Positions 47,925-57,489 of a stretch of DNA of 64,000 nt are shown piece after piece. Each line of letters begins with the position of its first letter. Positions within the stretch are counted from its first letter, which is position 1. The stretch lies in NCBI RefSeq assembly GCF_003261175.1, contig NZ_QLNP01000105.1, positions 124,001-188,000 of the forward strand, written 5' to 3'. Position numbers and translations under genes: made by a program. Source of the stretch: Arthrobacter globiformis. Lineage in GTDB: Bacteria > Actinomycetota > Actinomycetes > Actinomycetales > Micrococcaceae. The notes below the pieces were generated by a model. It was not told the DNA's origin. It saw only the letters and a program-made list of their open reading frames with translations, and did no database searches.

Positions 47925-49313
47925 ATGAGCGATGCCAGCCAGACCACTGCTCCCACGCGTCTCCAGCGGCAGGTGCTGGCTGTCGCGATCGTGGCGTCTT
48001 TCATGGCGATCCTCGACAGCTTCGTTGTCAACCTGGCGCTGCCCGCCATCGGCAGGGAACTCGGCGGCGGCCTCCGCGTCCAGCAGTGGGTGGTGGATGC
48101 CTATCTCCTGACGCTCGGGGCGCTCATTCTGGCGGCCGGCTCGCTCTCGGACCATTTCGGACGGGTGCGTGTGCTGCAGTGGGGGCTGGGCGGGTTTGCC
48201 CTCACTTCGGTCCTCTGCGGGGCAGCATGGACCGGTGAAATGCTGGTGGTCAGCCGGGGTCTGCAGGGAGTGGCCGGAGCACTCCTGGTGCCCAGTTCGC
48301 TGGCGCTGATCGCCAGCCACTTCGACGGCGCCGCCCAGGGGGCGGCCATCGGCAAATGGTCGGCGTGGACCAGTGCCGCCGCCATCGTGGCCCCCTTGAT
48401 AGGCGGCGTATCCGTGGACCTGCTCTCGTGGCGAGTCATCTTCTTCGTCAACGTCGTGCCGGCGGCTGCCATCTGGCCCGTGCTGGCCAGGCTGCGGAAG
48501 GCCGATGCGGTCCCCGGCCCTGCCGGCAGCATCGACATTGCCGGGGCGCTCCTGGCCGTCATCGCACTGGGCGGACCGGTGTACGCTCTGATCGAGCAGG
48601 GGACTGCGGGCTGGGGCAGTCCGCAGGTCTGGCTGCCGCTGGCGGCAGGCCTCGTGGCCACGGCGCTCTTCCTCATCCACGAATCGCGCACTGCCGCTCC
48701 GCTCCTGCCACTGGGCATGTTCGCGGTCCGGAACTTCGGCTGGGGCAACATCGCCACCGCCGCGATCTACGGTGGCTTTTCCCTCGGGTTCTTTGCGCTG
48801 GGTATCTATATCCAGCAGGTCGGCGGCATGAAGGCGACCACCGCCGGCCTGGCGCTGCTGCCCTCGACGGTGATCCTGATGCTGTTGGCATCGTTCTTCG
48901 GTGGCCTGGCCGGCAAGTACGGTCCGCGGTGGTTCATGACAGCCGGTCCGGTGCTGTGTGCGGCCGGATTCCTGCTGACGCTGTCCGTTGGCGGCTCCCT
49001 GAATTACTGGACCCAGATCCTGCCCGGGCAAGTCGTCTTCGGCCTCGGCCTATCCATGACAGTGGCACCCCTGACGGCGGCCATCCTGGGATCAGTCGCT
49101 GAGAAGCAGGCCGGCGTGGGCTCGGCGGTGAATAATGCTGTTTCGAGGATCGCCGGCCTGGTCTGCATAGCCTTTGCGGGCTTCATCGTCGGTCCGGAAC
49201 TGACGACGCCGGGCCTGCACCGCGCGCTGCTGGCCACGGCCGCGCTGCTGCTGCTGGGTGCGGCCTGCTCCGCCGTCGGAATCCGCAACCCGGTGCCGGC
49301 TAGCCGCCGCTGA
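47925..49313 (+). CDS. MFS efflux transporter, DHA2/EmrB-QacA type
   Basis: A 462-residue protein with 14 predicted membrane helices. Motif C-like and early motifs are visible: SFMAILDSFVVNLALPAIGREL, with the helix 1 acidic residue typical of DHA2 drug/proton antiporters, and LSDHFGRVRVL (motif A). It would expel toxic compounds using the proton gradient; the substrate cannot be predicted. It overlaps at its 3' end with a convergent crcB gene by 14 bp. Confidence 0.9.
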   Translation: MSDASQTTAPTRLQRQVLAVAIVASFMAILDSFVVNLALPAIGRELGGGLRVQQWVVDAYLLTLGALILAAGSLSDHFGRVRVLQWGLGGFALTSVLCGAAWTGEMLVVSRGLQGVAGALLVPSSLALIASHFDGAAQGAAIGKWSAWTSAAAIVAPLIGGVSVDLLSWRVIFFVNVVPAAAIWPVLARLRKADAVPGPAGSIDIAGALLAVIALGGPVYALIEQGTAGWGSPQVWLPLAAGLVATALFLIHESRTAAPLLPLGMFAVRNFGWGNIATAAIYGGFSLGFFALGIYIQQVGGMKATTAGLALLPSTVILMLLASFFGGLAGKYGPRWFMTAGPVLCAAGFLLTLSVGGSLNYWTQILPGQVVFGLGLSMTVAPLTAAILGSVAEKQAGVGSAVNNAVSRIAGLVCIAFAGFIVGPELTTPGLHRALLATAALLLLGAACSAVGIRNPVPASRR

Positions 49314-49731
49314 CCGCGATTCCCGCCGCGGCAGCAGCCAGCCCCAGCACCAAGTTGGCGAGGATGTTGGCGGCGGCGGCCAGGTAGCGCCGTTCGCTGG
49401 CCAGCCGCACCGTCGCAGTGGTCCAGGAACTGAACGTGGTCAGGCCGCCGGCGAACCCGGTGGCCAGGGCAGAGTGCCATTCGGGGCCGAACACCGCTGC
49501 GGCGCCCACGGACAGCCCGATCACGAACGAGCCGGCCACGTTGACCAGCAGGGTAGCCCAGGGCCAGTGCCGCCGCGGCGACGGGAAGCCGGCCAGCCAG
49601 CCATCTACGGCGAACCGGAGAAGGGCTCCGGCGATACCGAAAAGACCCACGAGGAGCGCCGTCACCGTCCAGCACCACGAGGAGCGCCGCGGAAGGCGCG
49701 GGGCGCGCCGAGTACCCTGCCCGTCCGCCAT
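49300..49731 (-). CDS. crcB: CrcB/Fluc fluoride channel, first copy
   Basis: A 143-residue protein with four membrane helices. GLFGIAGALLRF, NVAGSFVIGLSVG and the GGLTTFSSW motif are characteristic of the Fluc fluoride channels that protect against fluoride. It overlaps the second crcB by 70 bp, an arrangement found in many actinobacteria where two subunits probably form a heterodimer. Start ATG 49731 lies inside the second copy; a later start is possible because the first 25 residues are polar. Confidence 0.9.
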   Translation of the reverse strand: MADGQGTRRAPRLPRRSSWCWTVTALLVGLFGIAGALLRFAVDGWLAGFPSPRRHWPWATLLVNVAGSFVIGLSVGAAAVFGPEWHSALATGFAGGLTTFSSWTTATVRLASERRYLAAAANILANLVLGLAAAAAGIAVSGG

Positions 49732-50138
49732 CCGGCGGCAGCCGCCGCCAGCCCCAGCAGGACAGAGAGTCCGAGGTAGATAAGGCCCGGGCCGGGCAGC
49801 CCGCTGCGGGTCAGCTGGTCAGTGGAAAATACGACGGCGGAGAAGGTGGTGAAGGAACCCAGCACGCCCGGCCCGATTGCCGCACGGAGCCAGAACGCGG
49901 TCTGCGGCCGGGTGATCCAGATGGTGGTGAGGGCTGCCAGCACGAAGCTGCCGACGAGGTTAATGCCCAGCGTGGCCCACGGCAGCTCTCCCGCCTGGTC
50001 GGGGAACAGCAGGCCCAGCCCGTACCGGAGTTCGGTGCCGAGCAGGCCGCCGGCGGCCACGGCCGTCCAGACCCGCCAGCCGTAGCCGGAGCCCGTCGTG
50101 GGGGCCGCGCCGGTGCTGCCGGCCAGGGGAGCCCGCAC
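49662..50138 (-). CDS. crcB: CrcB/Fluc fluoride channel, second copy
   Basis: A 158-residue paralogue with four membrane helices: GGLLGTELRYGLG, GINLVGSFVLAAL and GSFTTFSAVVF (the channel Phe box). It precedes the first crcB in a minus-strand pair with a long overlap, so both are likely co-translated. An MntR-like regulator gene ends 7 bp upstream. No fluoride riboswitch consensus was recognised ahead of the pair. Confidence 0.9.
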   Translation of the reverse strand: MRAPLAGSTGAAPTTGSGYGWRVWTAVAAGGLLGTELRYGLGLLFPDQAGELPWATLGINLVGSFVLAALTTIWITRPQTAFWLRAAIGPGVLGSFTTFSAVVFSTDQLTRSGLPGPGLIYLGLSVLLGLAAAAAGWRTGRVLGAPRAFRGAPRGAGR

Positions 50139-50144
50139 CAGTGC

Positions 50145-50858
50145 CTACAGGCCGGCCATGCGGCAGCCGGGATGTGCGGAGTCGCTGTGGATCCAGAGCG
50201 CGGAGGCTACTTCGTCGGCGAGGTCGACGTCGCGGCTGGTCCCAGGGGAGCCGATGCGGACAACCAGGGCGCCGCCGAAGGGCTTGCGGCCGCGCACCTC
50301 GACGTCGGCGTCGAGGTTGATCTTTTCGGCGGCAAGGTAGCGCAGCAGCTCCGGGTTCTCGTCGCTGATCCGGGTGATCCTGCCGGTGTGGCCGTCGTCG
50401 AGCTCGGTCATCCGGTGGGCGGACGGCATCCGGACAGAACCGTCGGCCGAGGGGATCGGATCGCCGTGCGGGTCCCTGGACGGGTTGCCCAGCCGGGCTG
50501 CCAGCCTCTCAACGAACGTGTCCGAGACCGCATGTTCCAGCTGTTCGGCCTCGTCGTGGACTTCATCCCAGCTGTATCCCAGGTCCTTGACCAGGTAGGT
50601 CTCAATGAGCCGGTGCCGCCGGACCATGGAGAGGGCAAGCCGGACTCCCTGCGGCGTGAGCGTGATGGCGCTGTACGGCTTGTGGAGGACCAAGCCCTGG
50701 TCCTTGAGCTTGCGCACCATCTCGGAGACCGAGGAATTGGCCACGCCGAGGCGCTGTGCAAGCTGGGTGGAGGTAATGGGCTTGTCCTGCCATTCCGTGA
50801 AGGAATAGATGACCTTAACGTAGTCCTCGATTGAGGAGGAGGGCGTACTGGTCTTCAC
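50145..50858 (-). CDS. mntR: DtxR-family metalloregulator with MntR-type metal site
   Basis: A 237-residue protein with a winged helix (about 8-70: STQLAQRLGVANSSVSEMVRKL), a dimer/metal domain (about 75-145) and a C-terminal FeoA-like SH3 domain. The iron sensors DtxR/IdeR use Met10 and Cys102; here the matching residues are Asp (EDYVKVIY) and Glu (EAEQLEH), as in the manganese sensor MntR. It therefore probably senses Mn(II). The GTG at 50858 starts just before the winged helix; further upstream codons lack domain character. No manganese transporter is in the window. Confidence 0.87.
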   Translation of the reverse strand: MKTSTPSSSIEDYVKVIYSFTEWQDKPITSTQLAQRLGVANSSVSEMVRKLKDQGLVLHKPYSAITLTPQGVRLALSMVRRHRLIETYLVKDLGYSWDEVHDEAEQLEHAVSDTFVERLAARLGNPSRDPHGDPIPSADGSVRMPSAHRMTELDDGHTGRITRISDENPELLRYLAAEKINLDADVEVRGRKPFGGALVVRIGSPGTSRDVDLADEVASALWIHSDSAHPGCRMAGL

Positions 50859-50889
50859 AGCTTCAAGCCTACCTGCTGCCACCGCGGCG

Positions 50890-51648
50890 TTACGCCCGGA
50901 CAGCCCGCCAGGTCTGGGTGAGGTAGGGGAGCTGCAGCAGTTCGCCCTCGGCATGCCCCAGGTGTTCGTGCAGGTACCAGGCCAGGTTGCCGGTCACCTT
51001 GGTGCGGGTGGCGTCGTTGGCCGCGAGGTAATAGCTGCGCGACTTGGCCAGTTCGAGGATGTCCTCTGGGGTGACGGGATCCTCCCACCGGGTCAGGTGG
51101 CTTTCGAGGGACGTGAATTCCGGGCCGATTTTGGGGCGGAAGTGGGGTTTGTGGACGTCCCCGGCGTGCATGATGCGGGACAGCCGGTGCACCCAGGGCA
51201 CTGATGTGTCCAGCTGGTTCCAGATCAGGCCCAGCACCCCGTGCGGCTTGAGGATCCGGGAAATCTCGGTGCTGGCCCGCAGCGGGTCGCACCAGTGCCA
51301 TGCCTGAGCAACGCTGACGACGTCGAACGCCGCCTCGGGCAGTCCGGTTGCCTCCGCGGTCCCTTCCAGAGCTTGAACCGCGGGGTAGGCACGGCTGAGC
51401 TGCTCCAGCATGTCCATGGAAGGATCCACCGCGCTGACGCTCAGTCCGCGTTCCACCAGCAATGCCGTGAATTTGCCGGTTCCGGCGCCAATGTCGGCAG
51501 CAGTGCTGGCCCCGGCTGGAATGAGCCAGTCGGCGGAATCAGCAGAGTAGCCGGGACGGACGCGGTGGTAGTGCTCGCCGCCGTCCTGGAAGCTCTGCCC
51601 AAGCTCCTGCCGCCGTCCGTGATGAAGTTTGGGACCGCCCCGTGCCAC
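50890..51648 (-). CDS. Class I SAM-dependent methyltransferase
   Basis: A 252-residue protein with the SAM-binding motif ADIGAGTGKFTALL near residues 50-63, VDPSMDML and FDVVSVAQAWHWCD, of the methyltransferase-11/25 type. The N-terminal RQELGQSFQDGGEHYHRVRPGY recurs in proteins of this family with unknown substrates. The start is GTG at 51648. It lies alone on the minus strand; the substrate cannot be inferred. Confidence 0.85.
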   Translation of the reverse strand: MARGGPKLHHGRRQELGQSFQDGGEHYHRVRPGYSADSADWLIPAGASTAADIGAGTGKFTALLVERGLSVSAVDPSMDMLEQLSRAYPAVQALEGTAEATGLPEAAFDVVSVAQAWHWCDPLRASTEISRILKPHGVLGLIWNQLDTSVPWVHRLSRIMHAGDVHKPHFRPKIGPEFTSLESHLTRWEDPVTPEDILELAKSRSYYLAANDATRTKVTGNLAWYLHEHLGHAEGELLQLPYLTQTWRAVRA

Positions 51649-51751
51649 GCACAGTCTCCTTAGCCCGACGTCGAAAATTACCTTTCGAATTTACCGCACG
51701 GGGACCGTTGCCGTAGCAGGCCGGGGGTGACGGCTTTGTCCGGGTTGGCGG

Positions 51752-53170
51752 CTAGTCCTGCACGCAGGGTGCGGCGCCCGCGGTGCCGGGGGTGTTGGGT
51801 GCCCACTCCGGGTAGGTGCGGGTGTCGTTCGCCGGGACCCAGCGTCCGGCGTCCACCACGTAGTCCCAGCCGAGGCCGGAGCGGCGGAGTTCTTCGATGC
51901 CGGCGAGCAGCCGCTGGGCGTCCTCGACCCGCGATCCCACACCGAAGCTGGCACGCAGGGATCCGGACGGCAGGCCCAGGCGCTTCAGCAGCGGGTGCGC
52001 GCAGAAGCGGCCGTCGCGCAGGCCCACGCCGTGTTCGGCGGACAGGTAGGCGGCCACCAAACCTGCGTCGTAGCCCTCCACGGAGAAGTTGACCACGCCG
52101 ATGGCGTCGTCCGGGTCGCTGTCGGCGAAGATCTGGTGGACGGTGACGCCGTCGATCTTGCGCAGCCCCTCGATGAGGAAGGACCGGATGGCGGCCTCAT
52201 GGGCGTGCCAGCCCTGCGGATCAAGGGCAGCGATGACCTGGGTTGCCCGGGCCAGGGTGGCCGCGCCGAGCACGTTGGGTGAGCCGCCCTCGTGGCGGGC
52301 AGGGCCGGTGGCCCAGCTGACGCCGTCGAGCCTGGCCTCGCTGACGGCGCCGCCGCCGGCGAGGTGGGGGGTGCCGGCGTCGAGCCAGTCGGGGCGGCCG
52401 ATCAGGACGCCGGCCCCGAAGGGGGCGTAGAGCTTGTGGCCGGAGAAGGCGAGGTAGTCGACGTCGTCCGCGGCGATGTTGACGCGGCGGTGCGGCGCGA
52501 GCTGCGCGGCGTCCACCACGATCCGGGCGCCGTATTCGTGGGCCAGCGCAGCGAGGCGCCGGATCGGAAGGATTTCGCCGGTGACATTGGAGGCGCCGGT
52601 CACGGCGAGGAGGCTGACATCGCCGTGCTCCAGCTCGGCGCGCAGGCTGCCGATCGTGGCTTCCAGCGTCTCCGATGCCACTACGCTGCGGTGCGGCACT
52701 CCCTGCCACGGCAGCAGGTTGGCGTGGTGTTCGATGTCCAGGTACAGCACTTCACCGGTGTGGTGGTGGTCCTCCACGGGCAGGCAGCCGGCGAGGAGGT
52801 TGAGGGAGTCGGTGGTGTTGCGGGTGAAAATGACGGCGTCATCGGCGCGGCCGCCCACGAACTCCCGCACGATGTTCCGCGAGTTCTCGTATACGGAGGT
52901 GCTGATCTGCGAGGCATAGCCGGCGCCGCGGTGCACGCTGGCGTAGTACGGCAAGATCTCGTTGAGGTACGCGGAAACCACCGACAGCGCGGGCGCGGAG
53001 GCGCCGTAATCCAGGTTGGCGTAGCGGACGTGGCCGCCCTGGATCAGAGGAGCCTGGATTTCTGCGCCGGTGACGGCTGCCAGGGGACGGCCGGCGGCGG
53101 CAAATCGGCCGTCCAGCAGGGCCGCGTCCGCGGCAGAAGACTCGGTGGAAGAAATGGTTGCAGTCGTCAT
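51752..53170 (-). CDS. Class V aminotransferase, cysteine-desulfurase-like, SAM-IV controlled
   Basis: A 472-residue PLP enzyme. The Schiff-base lysine is K246 (FSGHKLYAPFG), the PLP aspartate D220 (VVDAAQ), and the probable catalytic Cys390 lies in RDGRFCAHPLL, matching the position of the active cysteine of SufS-type desulfurases. The C-terminal 30 residues are an extension without family match. The gene is preceded by a SAM-IV riboswitch, so it is shut down when S-adenosylmethionine is plentiful, which indicates a role in sulfur or cysteine/methionine metabolism. The natural substrate is not established. ATG 53170 is the start. Confidence 0.88.
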   Translation of the reverse strand: MTTATISSTESSAADAALLDGRFAAAGRPLAAVTGAEIQAPLIQGGHVRYANLDYGASAPALSVVSAYLNEILPYYASVHRGAGYASQISTSVYENSRNIVREFVGGRADDAVIFTRNTTDSLNLLAGCLPVEDHHHTGEVLYLDIEHHANLLPWQGVPHRSVVASETLEATIGSLRAELEHGDVSLLAVTGASNVTGEILPIRRLAALAHEYGARIVVDAAQLAPHRRVNIAADDVDYLAFSGHKLYAPFGAGVLIGRPDWLDAGTPHLAGGGAVSEARLDGVSWATGPARHEGGSPNVLGAATLARATQVIAALDPQGWHAHEAAIRSFLIEGLRKIDGVTVHQIFADSDPDDAIGVVNFSVEGYDAGLVAAYLSAEHGVGLRDGRFCAHPLLKRLGLPSGSLRASFGVGSRVEDAQRLLAGIEELRRSGLGWDYVVDAGRWVPANDTRTYPEWAPNTPGTAGAAPCVQD

Positions 53171-53236
53171 GGGACCTCACTGAGAAAGGACCCCGTGTGA
53201 CGGGGATCCGCGCTTGCCGGGTCCGTTCCGGATCGG

Positions 53237-53318
53237 CCTGGTCGTCACCCGGGGCACCCCACCGCGAATGGAGGGTTGCCGGCCAGCTAACCGGGGTTTA
53301 GCGCTGGCACTCGTGACC
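53237..53318 (-). ncRNA. SAM-IV riboswitch
   Basis: On the minus strand the leader reads GGTCACGAGTGCCAGCGC at the 5' end, then a stem around CCCCGG, the core CCGGCAACCCTCC, GCGGTGGGGTGCC and GGGTGACGACCAGG at the 3' end. This order matches the actinobacterial SAM-IV class. It lies 66 bp upstream of the aminotransferase and would bind S-adenosylmethionine to repress it. With the promoter at 53326-53355 and the hisN terminator at 53419-53457 it accounts for most of the 328-bp gap. Confidence 0.9.
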
Positions 53319-53325
53319 TGTTACG

Positions 53326-53355
53326 AGACTAGGACATCCGGACGGGCGATGAAAA
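53326..53355 (-). promoter_or_regulatory. Promoter of the SAM-IV-controlled gene
   Basis: On the minus strand TTTTCA (53355-53350) and TAGTCT (53331-53326) are separated by 18 nt, placing the transcript start within a few bases of the riboswitch 5' end near 53318. The -35 match is weak, the -10 fits TANNNT. Confidence 0.5.
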
Positions 53356-53418
53356 AGCCTGTCCGGAATGTTAAGCGGATTATTACGCAGCGCAGATATC
53401 GGGCCTCAGGCCGAATAA

Positions 53419-53457
53419 ACGACGGCGAACGCCCCGGAAGGGGGCATTCGCCGTCGT
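53419..53457 (-). terminator. Terminator of the hisN operon
   Basis: An inverted repeat of 17 nt per arm (ACGACGGCGAA and GCCCC/GGGGC core) with a short loop. Read on the minus strand the only mismatch becomes a U-G pair and the stem is followed by TTTATTC. It lies 42 bp after the hisN stop. Confidence 0.88.
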
Positions 53458-53498
53458 AATATTCAGAGCAAGAGGCGCAGGCCGCGGTGGGACGAAAA

Positions 53499-54311
53499 CT
53501 AGAGCAGATCGTCCAGCTGCGGGTTCAGGCGCTTCAGGACTTCCGAGTGCAGGATCGAGTTGGTCGCCAGCGCATTGCCGCCGAACGGGCCGTCGGTGCC
53601 TTCGAGGGAGGTGAAACGGCCCCCTGCCTCGGTCACGATCGGCACCAGCGCGGCCATGTCGTAGAGGTTCAGCTCAGGTTCGCAGGCGATGTCCACGGCC
53701 CCCTCGGCCACCATGCAGTAGGACCAGAAATCACCAAAGGCCCGGGTGCGCCAGACCTCCTCGGTGAGCTGGAGGAACTCATCGAGGTTTCCGCGGTCCT
53801 TCCAGCCGCCGAGGCTGGAGTAGGACAGTGAGGCGTCGGCGAGGCTGGACACATTGGATACCTTAAGCCTCGTGGCGGCAGCGAGGGAACGGCCCGTGTA
53901 GGCGCCGGCGCCCTTGGCCGCCCACCAGCGCTTGCCCAGCGCAGGCGCGCTGACCACGCCGACCACGGGTTCGCCCTCGTCCACGAGGGCGATCAGCGTG
54001 GCCCACACCGGCACTCCGCGGACAAAGTTCTTGGTGCCGTCGATGGGGTCGATGATCCAGCGGCGGGAACCGTGGCCGGAACTTCCGAACTCCTCACCGA
54101 GGACGGCGTCACGGGGACGGGAACGGGACAGCTGGCCGCGGATGGACTCCTCGGCGGCCTTGTCCGCATCGGTGACCGGCGTCAGATCCGGCTTCGTCTC
54201 GATCTTGAGGTCCAGCGCTTTGAACCGGCTCATGGTCTGGTCGTCCACGGAATCGGCCAGCACGTGGGCCAGACGCAGGTCATCGTTGTACGTTGAAGCG
54301 GGTTGGGTCAT
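53499..54311 (-). CDS. hisN: Histidinol-phosphatase / inositol-monophosphatase family protein
   Basis: A 270-residue metal-dependent phosphatase. GEEFG and the metal motif [12 protein letters not shown] are diagnostic, with [18 protein letters not shown] completing the site. In actinobacteria this member acts as histidinol-phosphatase (HisN) in histidine biosynthesis and is found near rsgA and aroA, as here. Other inositol-phosphatase activities cannot be excluded. ATG 54311 begins the conserved part. Confidence 0.9.
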   Translation of the reverse strand: MTQPASTYNDDLRLAHVLADSVDDQTMSRFKALDLKIETKPDLTPVTDADKAAEESIRGQLSRSRPRDAVLGEEFGSSGHGSRRWIIDPIDGTKNFVRGVPVWATLIALVDEGEPVVGVVSAPALGKRWWAAKGAGAYTGRSLAAATRLKVSNVSSLADASLSYSSLGGWKDRGNLDEFLQLTEEVWRTRAFGDFWSYCMVAEGAVDIACEPELNLYDMAALVPIVTEAGGRFTSLEGTDGPFGGNALATNSILHSEVLKRLNPQLDDLL

Positions 54312-54377
54312 GGATCCAAACTACCCTCAAAGGCACGGCGGGGCGGGGAGGCAGCTGCCGGGCTGCGCCGCGGGAGG

Positions 54378-55493
54378 CTAGCCGACGCTGCCGAGTTCCT
54401 TGGTTTCCTGGGCCTCCATGCGCGGGTCGGTGCCCAGCAGGCGGCGCAGGGACGCGAGCCTGGCTGCTCCGGTTGGGCCGGCATGCCCGGCCGCTACCCA
54501 CGCATCCACACCGCAGTTGACGGCGGTGGCGTCGTGCTTGCAGCCTCGTTCGCAGGCCTCGGTGCCCGGCTCAAGGTCGGGGAAGGAGTGCAGGATGCGG
54601 TCCGGGTCAACGTGGGCCAGCCCGAAGGAGCGGATGCCCGGAGTATCGATGATCCAGCTCCCCGCCGGGGCGTCAGCGAGCTTGAGGGCAAGGGCCGACG
54701 ACGACGTGTGCCGTCCGCGGCCCGTCACGGCGTTGACGCCGCCCGTGGCACGTTCGGCGCCCGTCAGGGCGTTGACCATGGTGGATTTTCCGACGCCGGA
54801 ATGGCCCAGCATCACGGTCACCTTGCCGTCCAGGTGGGCGCGGAGCTCGGACACGGCGGCAACGTCGAGCCGGGCGGAGAGGCCGTCGTCGGACCGGGCG
54901 TCGATGCCGCCGGCCTCGGAATCGGCGGTGCGGCTGATGATGACCGGAAGGTCGAGGTGGCGGTAGTTGTCCAGCAGCCCGGTGGGGTCCTTGACGTCCG
55001 CCTTGGTGACCAGCAGCAGTGGTTCGATCCCGGCGTCGTAGGCTGCCACCAGCGCCCGGTCAATAAATCCGGTGCGGGGTTCCGGGTTGGCCGCGGCGAC
55101 AACCACCACCAGCTGGTCCGCGTTGGCGACAACCGCCCGTTCCACGGGATCCGTGTCATCGGCGCTGCGGCGCAGCAGGGTTTTGCGGTCCTGGATCTTC
55201 ACGAGCCGTGCAAGGGTGTCGGGCTCGCCGGAGACATCGCCAACGAGGGACACGAAGTCTCCGGCTACCACGGGGGAGCGGCGGAGTTCCCGGGCACGGG
55301 CGGCGATGACCGTCCGCTCGTTGCCCGAATCCTCGCCTACGACAGCTGTGTAACGCCCCCGGTCAACGGTGATGATCCGTCCGGTTACGGCGTCCTCATG
55401 GCTTGGGCGGTCCTTCGTCCGGGGCCTGGAACCCTTTTTGTTCGGCCGGATCCGGACGTCGGATTCGTCCCAGGAATCAGTGCTGCGTGCCAC
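54378..55493 (-). CDS. rsgA: Ribosome small subunit-dependent GTPase RsgA
   Basis: A 371-residue circularly permuted GTPase: an N-terminal OB fold (about 30-100), then G4 (VTKAD), G1 (GHSGVGKST), G3 (DTPGIRSFG) and a C-terminal zinc domain with [16 protein letters not shown]. It helps 30S maturation. The GTG at 55493 lies within the end of aroA (17-nt overlap); no other start fits before the OB fold, and the frame is open further upstream only inside aroA. The order aroA-rsgA-hisN on one strand is common in actinobacteria. Confidence 0.93.
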   Translation of the reverse strand: MARSTDSWDESDVRIRPNKKGSRPRTKDRPSHEDAVTGRIITVDRGRYTAVVGEDSGNERTVIAARARELRRSPVVAGDFVSLVGDVSGEPDTLARLVKIQDRKTLLRRSADDTDPVERAVVANADQLVVVVAAANPEPRTGFIDRALVAAYDAGIEPLLLVTKADVKDPTGLLDNYRHLDLPVIISRTADSEAGGIDARSDDGLSARLDVAAVSELRAHLDGKVTVMLGHSGVGKSTMVNALTGAERATGGVNAVTGRGRHTSSSALALKLADAPAGSWIIDTPGIRSFGLAHVDPDRILHSFPDLEPGTEACERGCKHDATAVNCGVDAWVAAGHAGPTGAARLASLRRLLGTDPRMEAQETKELGSVG

Positions 55494-56913
55494 CGGGGGT
55501 CCCTGCGGTGTTGGCGCTTGCCGTGTCTGCGCCTGCGCTGTTGGCGCCCGCGCCACCCAGCTGTCCGAGCATGTCCGCCCAGAGCTTGGGGAAGTCCGGC
55601 ATGGTCTTGGACGTTGTGGCGATGTCCTGCACTTCCACGCCCCTGACCGCCAGCCCGAGGATGGCCCCGGCGGTGGCCATCCGGTGGTCGGCGTAGCTGT
55701 GCACGACGCCGGCATGCAGCTCCGCGGGCCGGATGATGAGTCCGTCCTCTGTTTCCTCGACGTCGCCGCCGAGGCGGTTGATTTCGGTGACAAGCGCCGC
55801 GAGCCGGTCCGTCTCGTGTCCGCGGAGGTGGGCGATGCCGCTCAGCCGGGAGGGGCCGGAGGCCAGCGCGCACAGCGCGGCGACGGTTGGTGCGAGCTCG
55901 CTGGTTTCGGCGAAGTCCGCCCCCTTGATGTCGCTGCCGCCGGTCACCGTCAGGGTGCCGTCCTGCAGGGTCACCGCGGCCCCCATGTCGGTAAGGATGC
56001 TGCGCCACATGTCGCCCACCTGTGTGGTGTGCTCCGGCCAGTCCGGAATCCGTACGGTGCCGCCCGTCGCCAGGGCAGCGGCCAGGAACGGGCCGGCGTT
56101 GGACAGGTCCTGTTCGATGCGCTGGTCGAACGCACGGATCGGGCCGGGGCTGACAATCCAGTGGTTCGGCGTGGAGTCATCCACCACCACGCCGGCGCCG
56201 CGCAGCACGGCAATGGTCATGTTGATGTGGTCCAGGCTCGGGACCGTGCTACCGGAGTGTTCTGGGCTTGAGTGTTCAAGGTGCAGGCCGTCCGTGAAGC
56301 GTGCTCCCACCAGCAGCAGGGCGGAAACGAACTGCGAGGACGCGCTGGCGTCAATGACGAGGTGGCCGCCGCGGACCTGACCCGTGCCTTCGACGCGGAA
56401 CGGCAGCGAAGCGGGCATACCGCCGTCCTCGCCGCTGACGGTGACGCCCAGGCCTGCAAGCGCCTCGATGATGGTTCCCATCGGACGCGCCCGGGCGTGG
56501 GGGTCGCCGTCGAAAACGGTGGCACCGCTTCGGAGCGCCGCCAGTGGCGGAACAAACCTCATGACCGTCCCGGCCAGGCCGCAGTCGATGGCGACGTCGG
56601 CACCACCGGAGTTGGCCGGAATCGGCGTCACCTCCAGGTCCGGGCCGAAGGCGCCTTCGCCCGGCACTTCCCGGATGTCCGCGCCCAGCTGGCGCAGGGC
56701 TTCGATCATCAGCGCTGAGTCGCGGGAGTGCAGTGGCGCCCGGAGCCGGGACGGCCCGTCGGCCAGCGCGGCGAGCACCAGGTATCTGTTGGTCAGCGAC
56801 TTTGAGCCCGGCACGCGGACCGTGGCGTCAACCGGCTGCTCCGCAAACGGCGCAGGCCAGTGCGGAGCTGCGCCGGAGGTCTTAGCGGACGCGCCCATGG
56901 GTGAAGCCGTCAT
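55477..56913 (-). CDS. aroA: 3-phosphoshikimate 1-carboxyvinyltransferase (EPSP synthase)
   Basis: A 478-residue shikimate-pathway enzyme joining phosphoenolpyruvate to shikimate 3-phosphate. The substrate motifs [18 protein letters not shown] and LAGTVMRF are present, as are [11 protein letters not shown]-type and [12 protein letters not shown] regions. The C-terminal 25 residues are Ala/Gly/Thr/Asn-rich and not part of the fold. The ATG at 56913 is used; an internal Met at residue 6 is an alternative. It is the first gene of the aroA-rsgA run. Confidence 0.95.
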   Translation of the reverse strand: MTASPMGASAKTSGAAPHWPAPFAEQPVDATVRVPGSKSLTNRYLVLAALADGPSRLRAPLHSRDSALMIEALRQLGADIREVPGEGAFGPDLEVTPIPANSGGADVAIDCGLAGTVMRFVPPLAALRSGATVFDGDPHARARPMGTIIEALAGLGVTVSGEDGGMPASLPFRVEGTGQVRGGHLVIDASASSQFVSALLLVGARFTDGLHLEHSSPEHSGSTVPSLDHINMTIAVLRGAGVVVDDSTPNHWIVSPGPIRAFDQRIEQDLSNAGPFLAAALATGGTVRIPDWPEHTTQVGDMWRSILTDMGAAVTLQDGTLTVTGGSDIKGADFAETSELAPTVAALCALASGPSRLSGIAHLRGHETDRLAALVTEINRLGGDVEETEDGLIIRPAELHAGVVHSYADHRMATAGAILGLAVRGVEVQDIATTSKTMPDFPKLWADMLGQLGGAGANSAGADTASANTAGTPGGTQH

Positions 56914-56919
56914 TCCTGT

Positions 56920-57489
56920 TTATGCCCCCACCGCGTGGTCAACAGCCCGGCGGACTGCCTTGTCTGCGTTGCGGACAGCCTTGTCGGCACTGTGCAGCTT
57001 CTTGCCGGTGGTCTTGCGGGCGTCCGCGGCGAGGTGGCTTGCGGTCTTGCGTGCGTCGGCGGCGAGGTGCTCTGCGCGCCAGGCCAGGCCGGGCTTGCCG
57101 GCTGTGTCCACGGAGGCCAGCAGCACACCGCCGGTGAGGGTGATGTTCTTGAGCAGCTGGTTGCGGCGGGCTTCCCGGCCCTCCTTGCTGCTGATGTCCG
57201 CGCTGCGCCATTCAACGAAGGCGTTCAGTGCCGAGATGACGGCCAGCACCGAGGCTGCGAGGCGCGCGGATTTGCCGAGCGCGAAGAGGACACCTGCACC
57301 CACCTGCGCTCCGCCGATGACCCGTGCCAGGACCTTCTCATCCGTCTGGAACGGCAGGGCTTCGGAGGCGCGGCGCAGGAGGGGCGACAGTTGCTGTGCG
57401 GTGTCGTCCGCATTCCTGAGCTTGTCCGTTCCGGCGAGGATGAAACTTGAGGCCAGCATCGGCCGGGCAAAAAAGCGGACAACGGACAT
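56920..57489 (-). CDS. DoxX-family membrane protein with repetitive C-terminal tail
   Basis: A 189-residue protein with a DoxX core of four helices (about 5-125; [40 protein letters not shown] split by loops). Residues about 135-189 are an amphipathic tail with repeats of the type HLAADARKT and ADKAVRNA. DoxX proteins are linked to redox stress, and in mycobacteria one works with superoxide dismutase. The ATG at 57489 has AGGAGG 6 nt upstream. It is divergent from sigH, a redox sigma factor, which fits. Confidence 0.85.
   Translation of the reverse strand: MSVVRFFARPMLASSFILAGTDKLRNADDTAQQLSPLLRRASEALPFQTDEKVLARVIGGAQVGAGVLFALGKSARLAASVLAVISALNAFVEWRSADISSKEGREARRNQLLKNITLTGGVLLASVDTAGKPGLAWRAEHLAADARKTASHLAADARKTTGKKLHSADKAVRNADKAVRRAVDHAVGA

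Noticed and set aside
53214-53459. 81-codon plus-strand frame upstream of the aminotransferase
   Set aside because: It overlaps the SAM-IV riboswitch, promoter and terminator on the other strand and has no coding character.
54303-55646. 447-codon plus-strand frame across rsgA
   Set aside because: Antisense to rsgA, whose permuted GTPase motifs are clear; the plus-strand translation has no motif.
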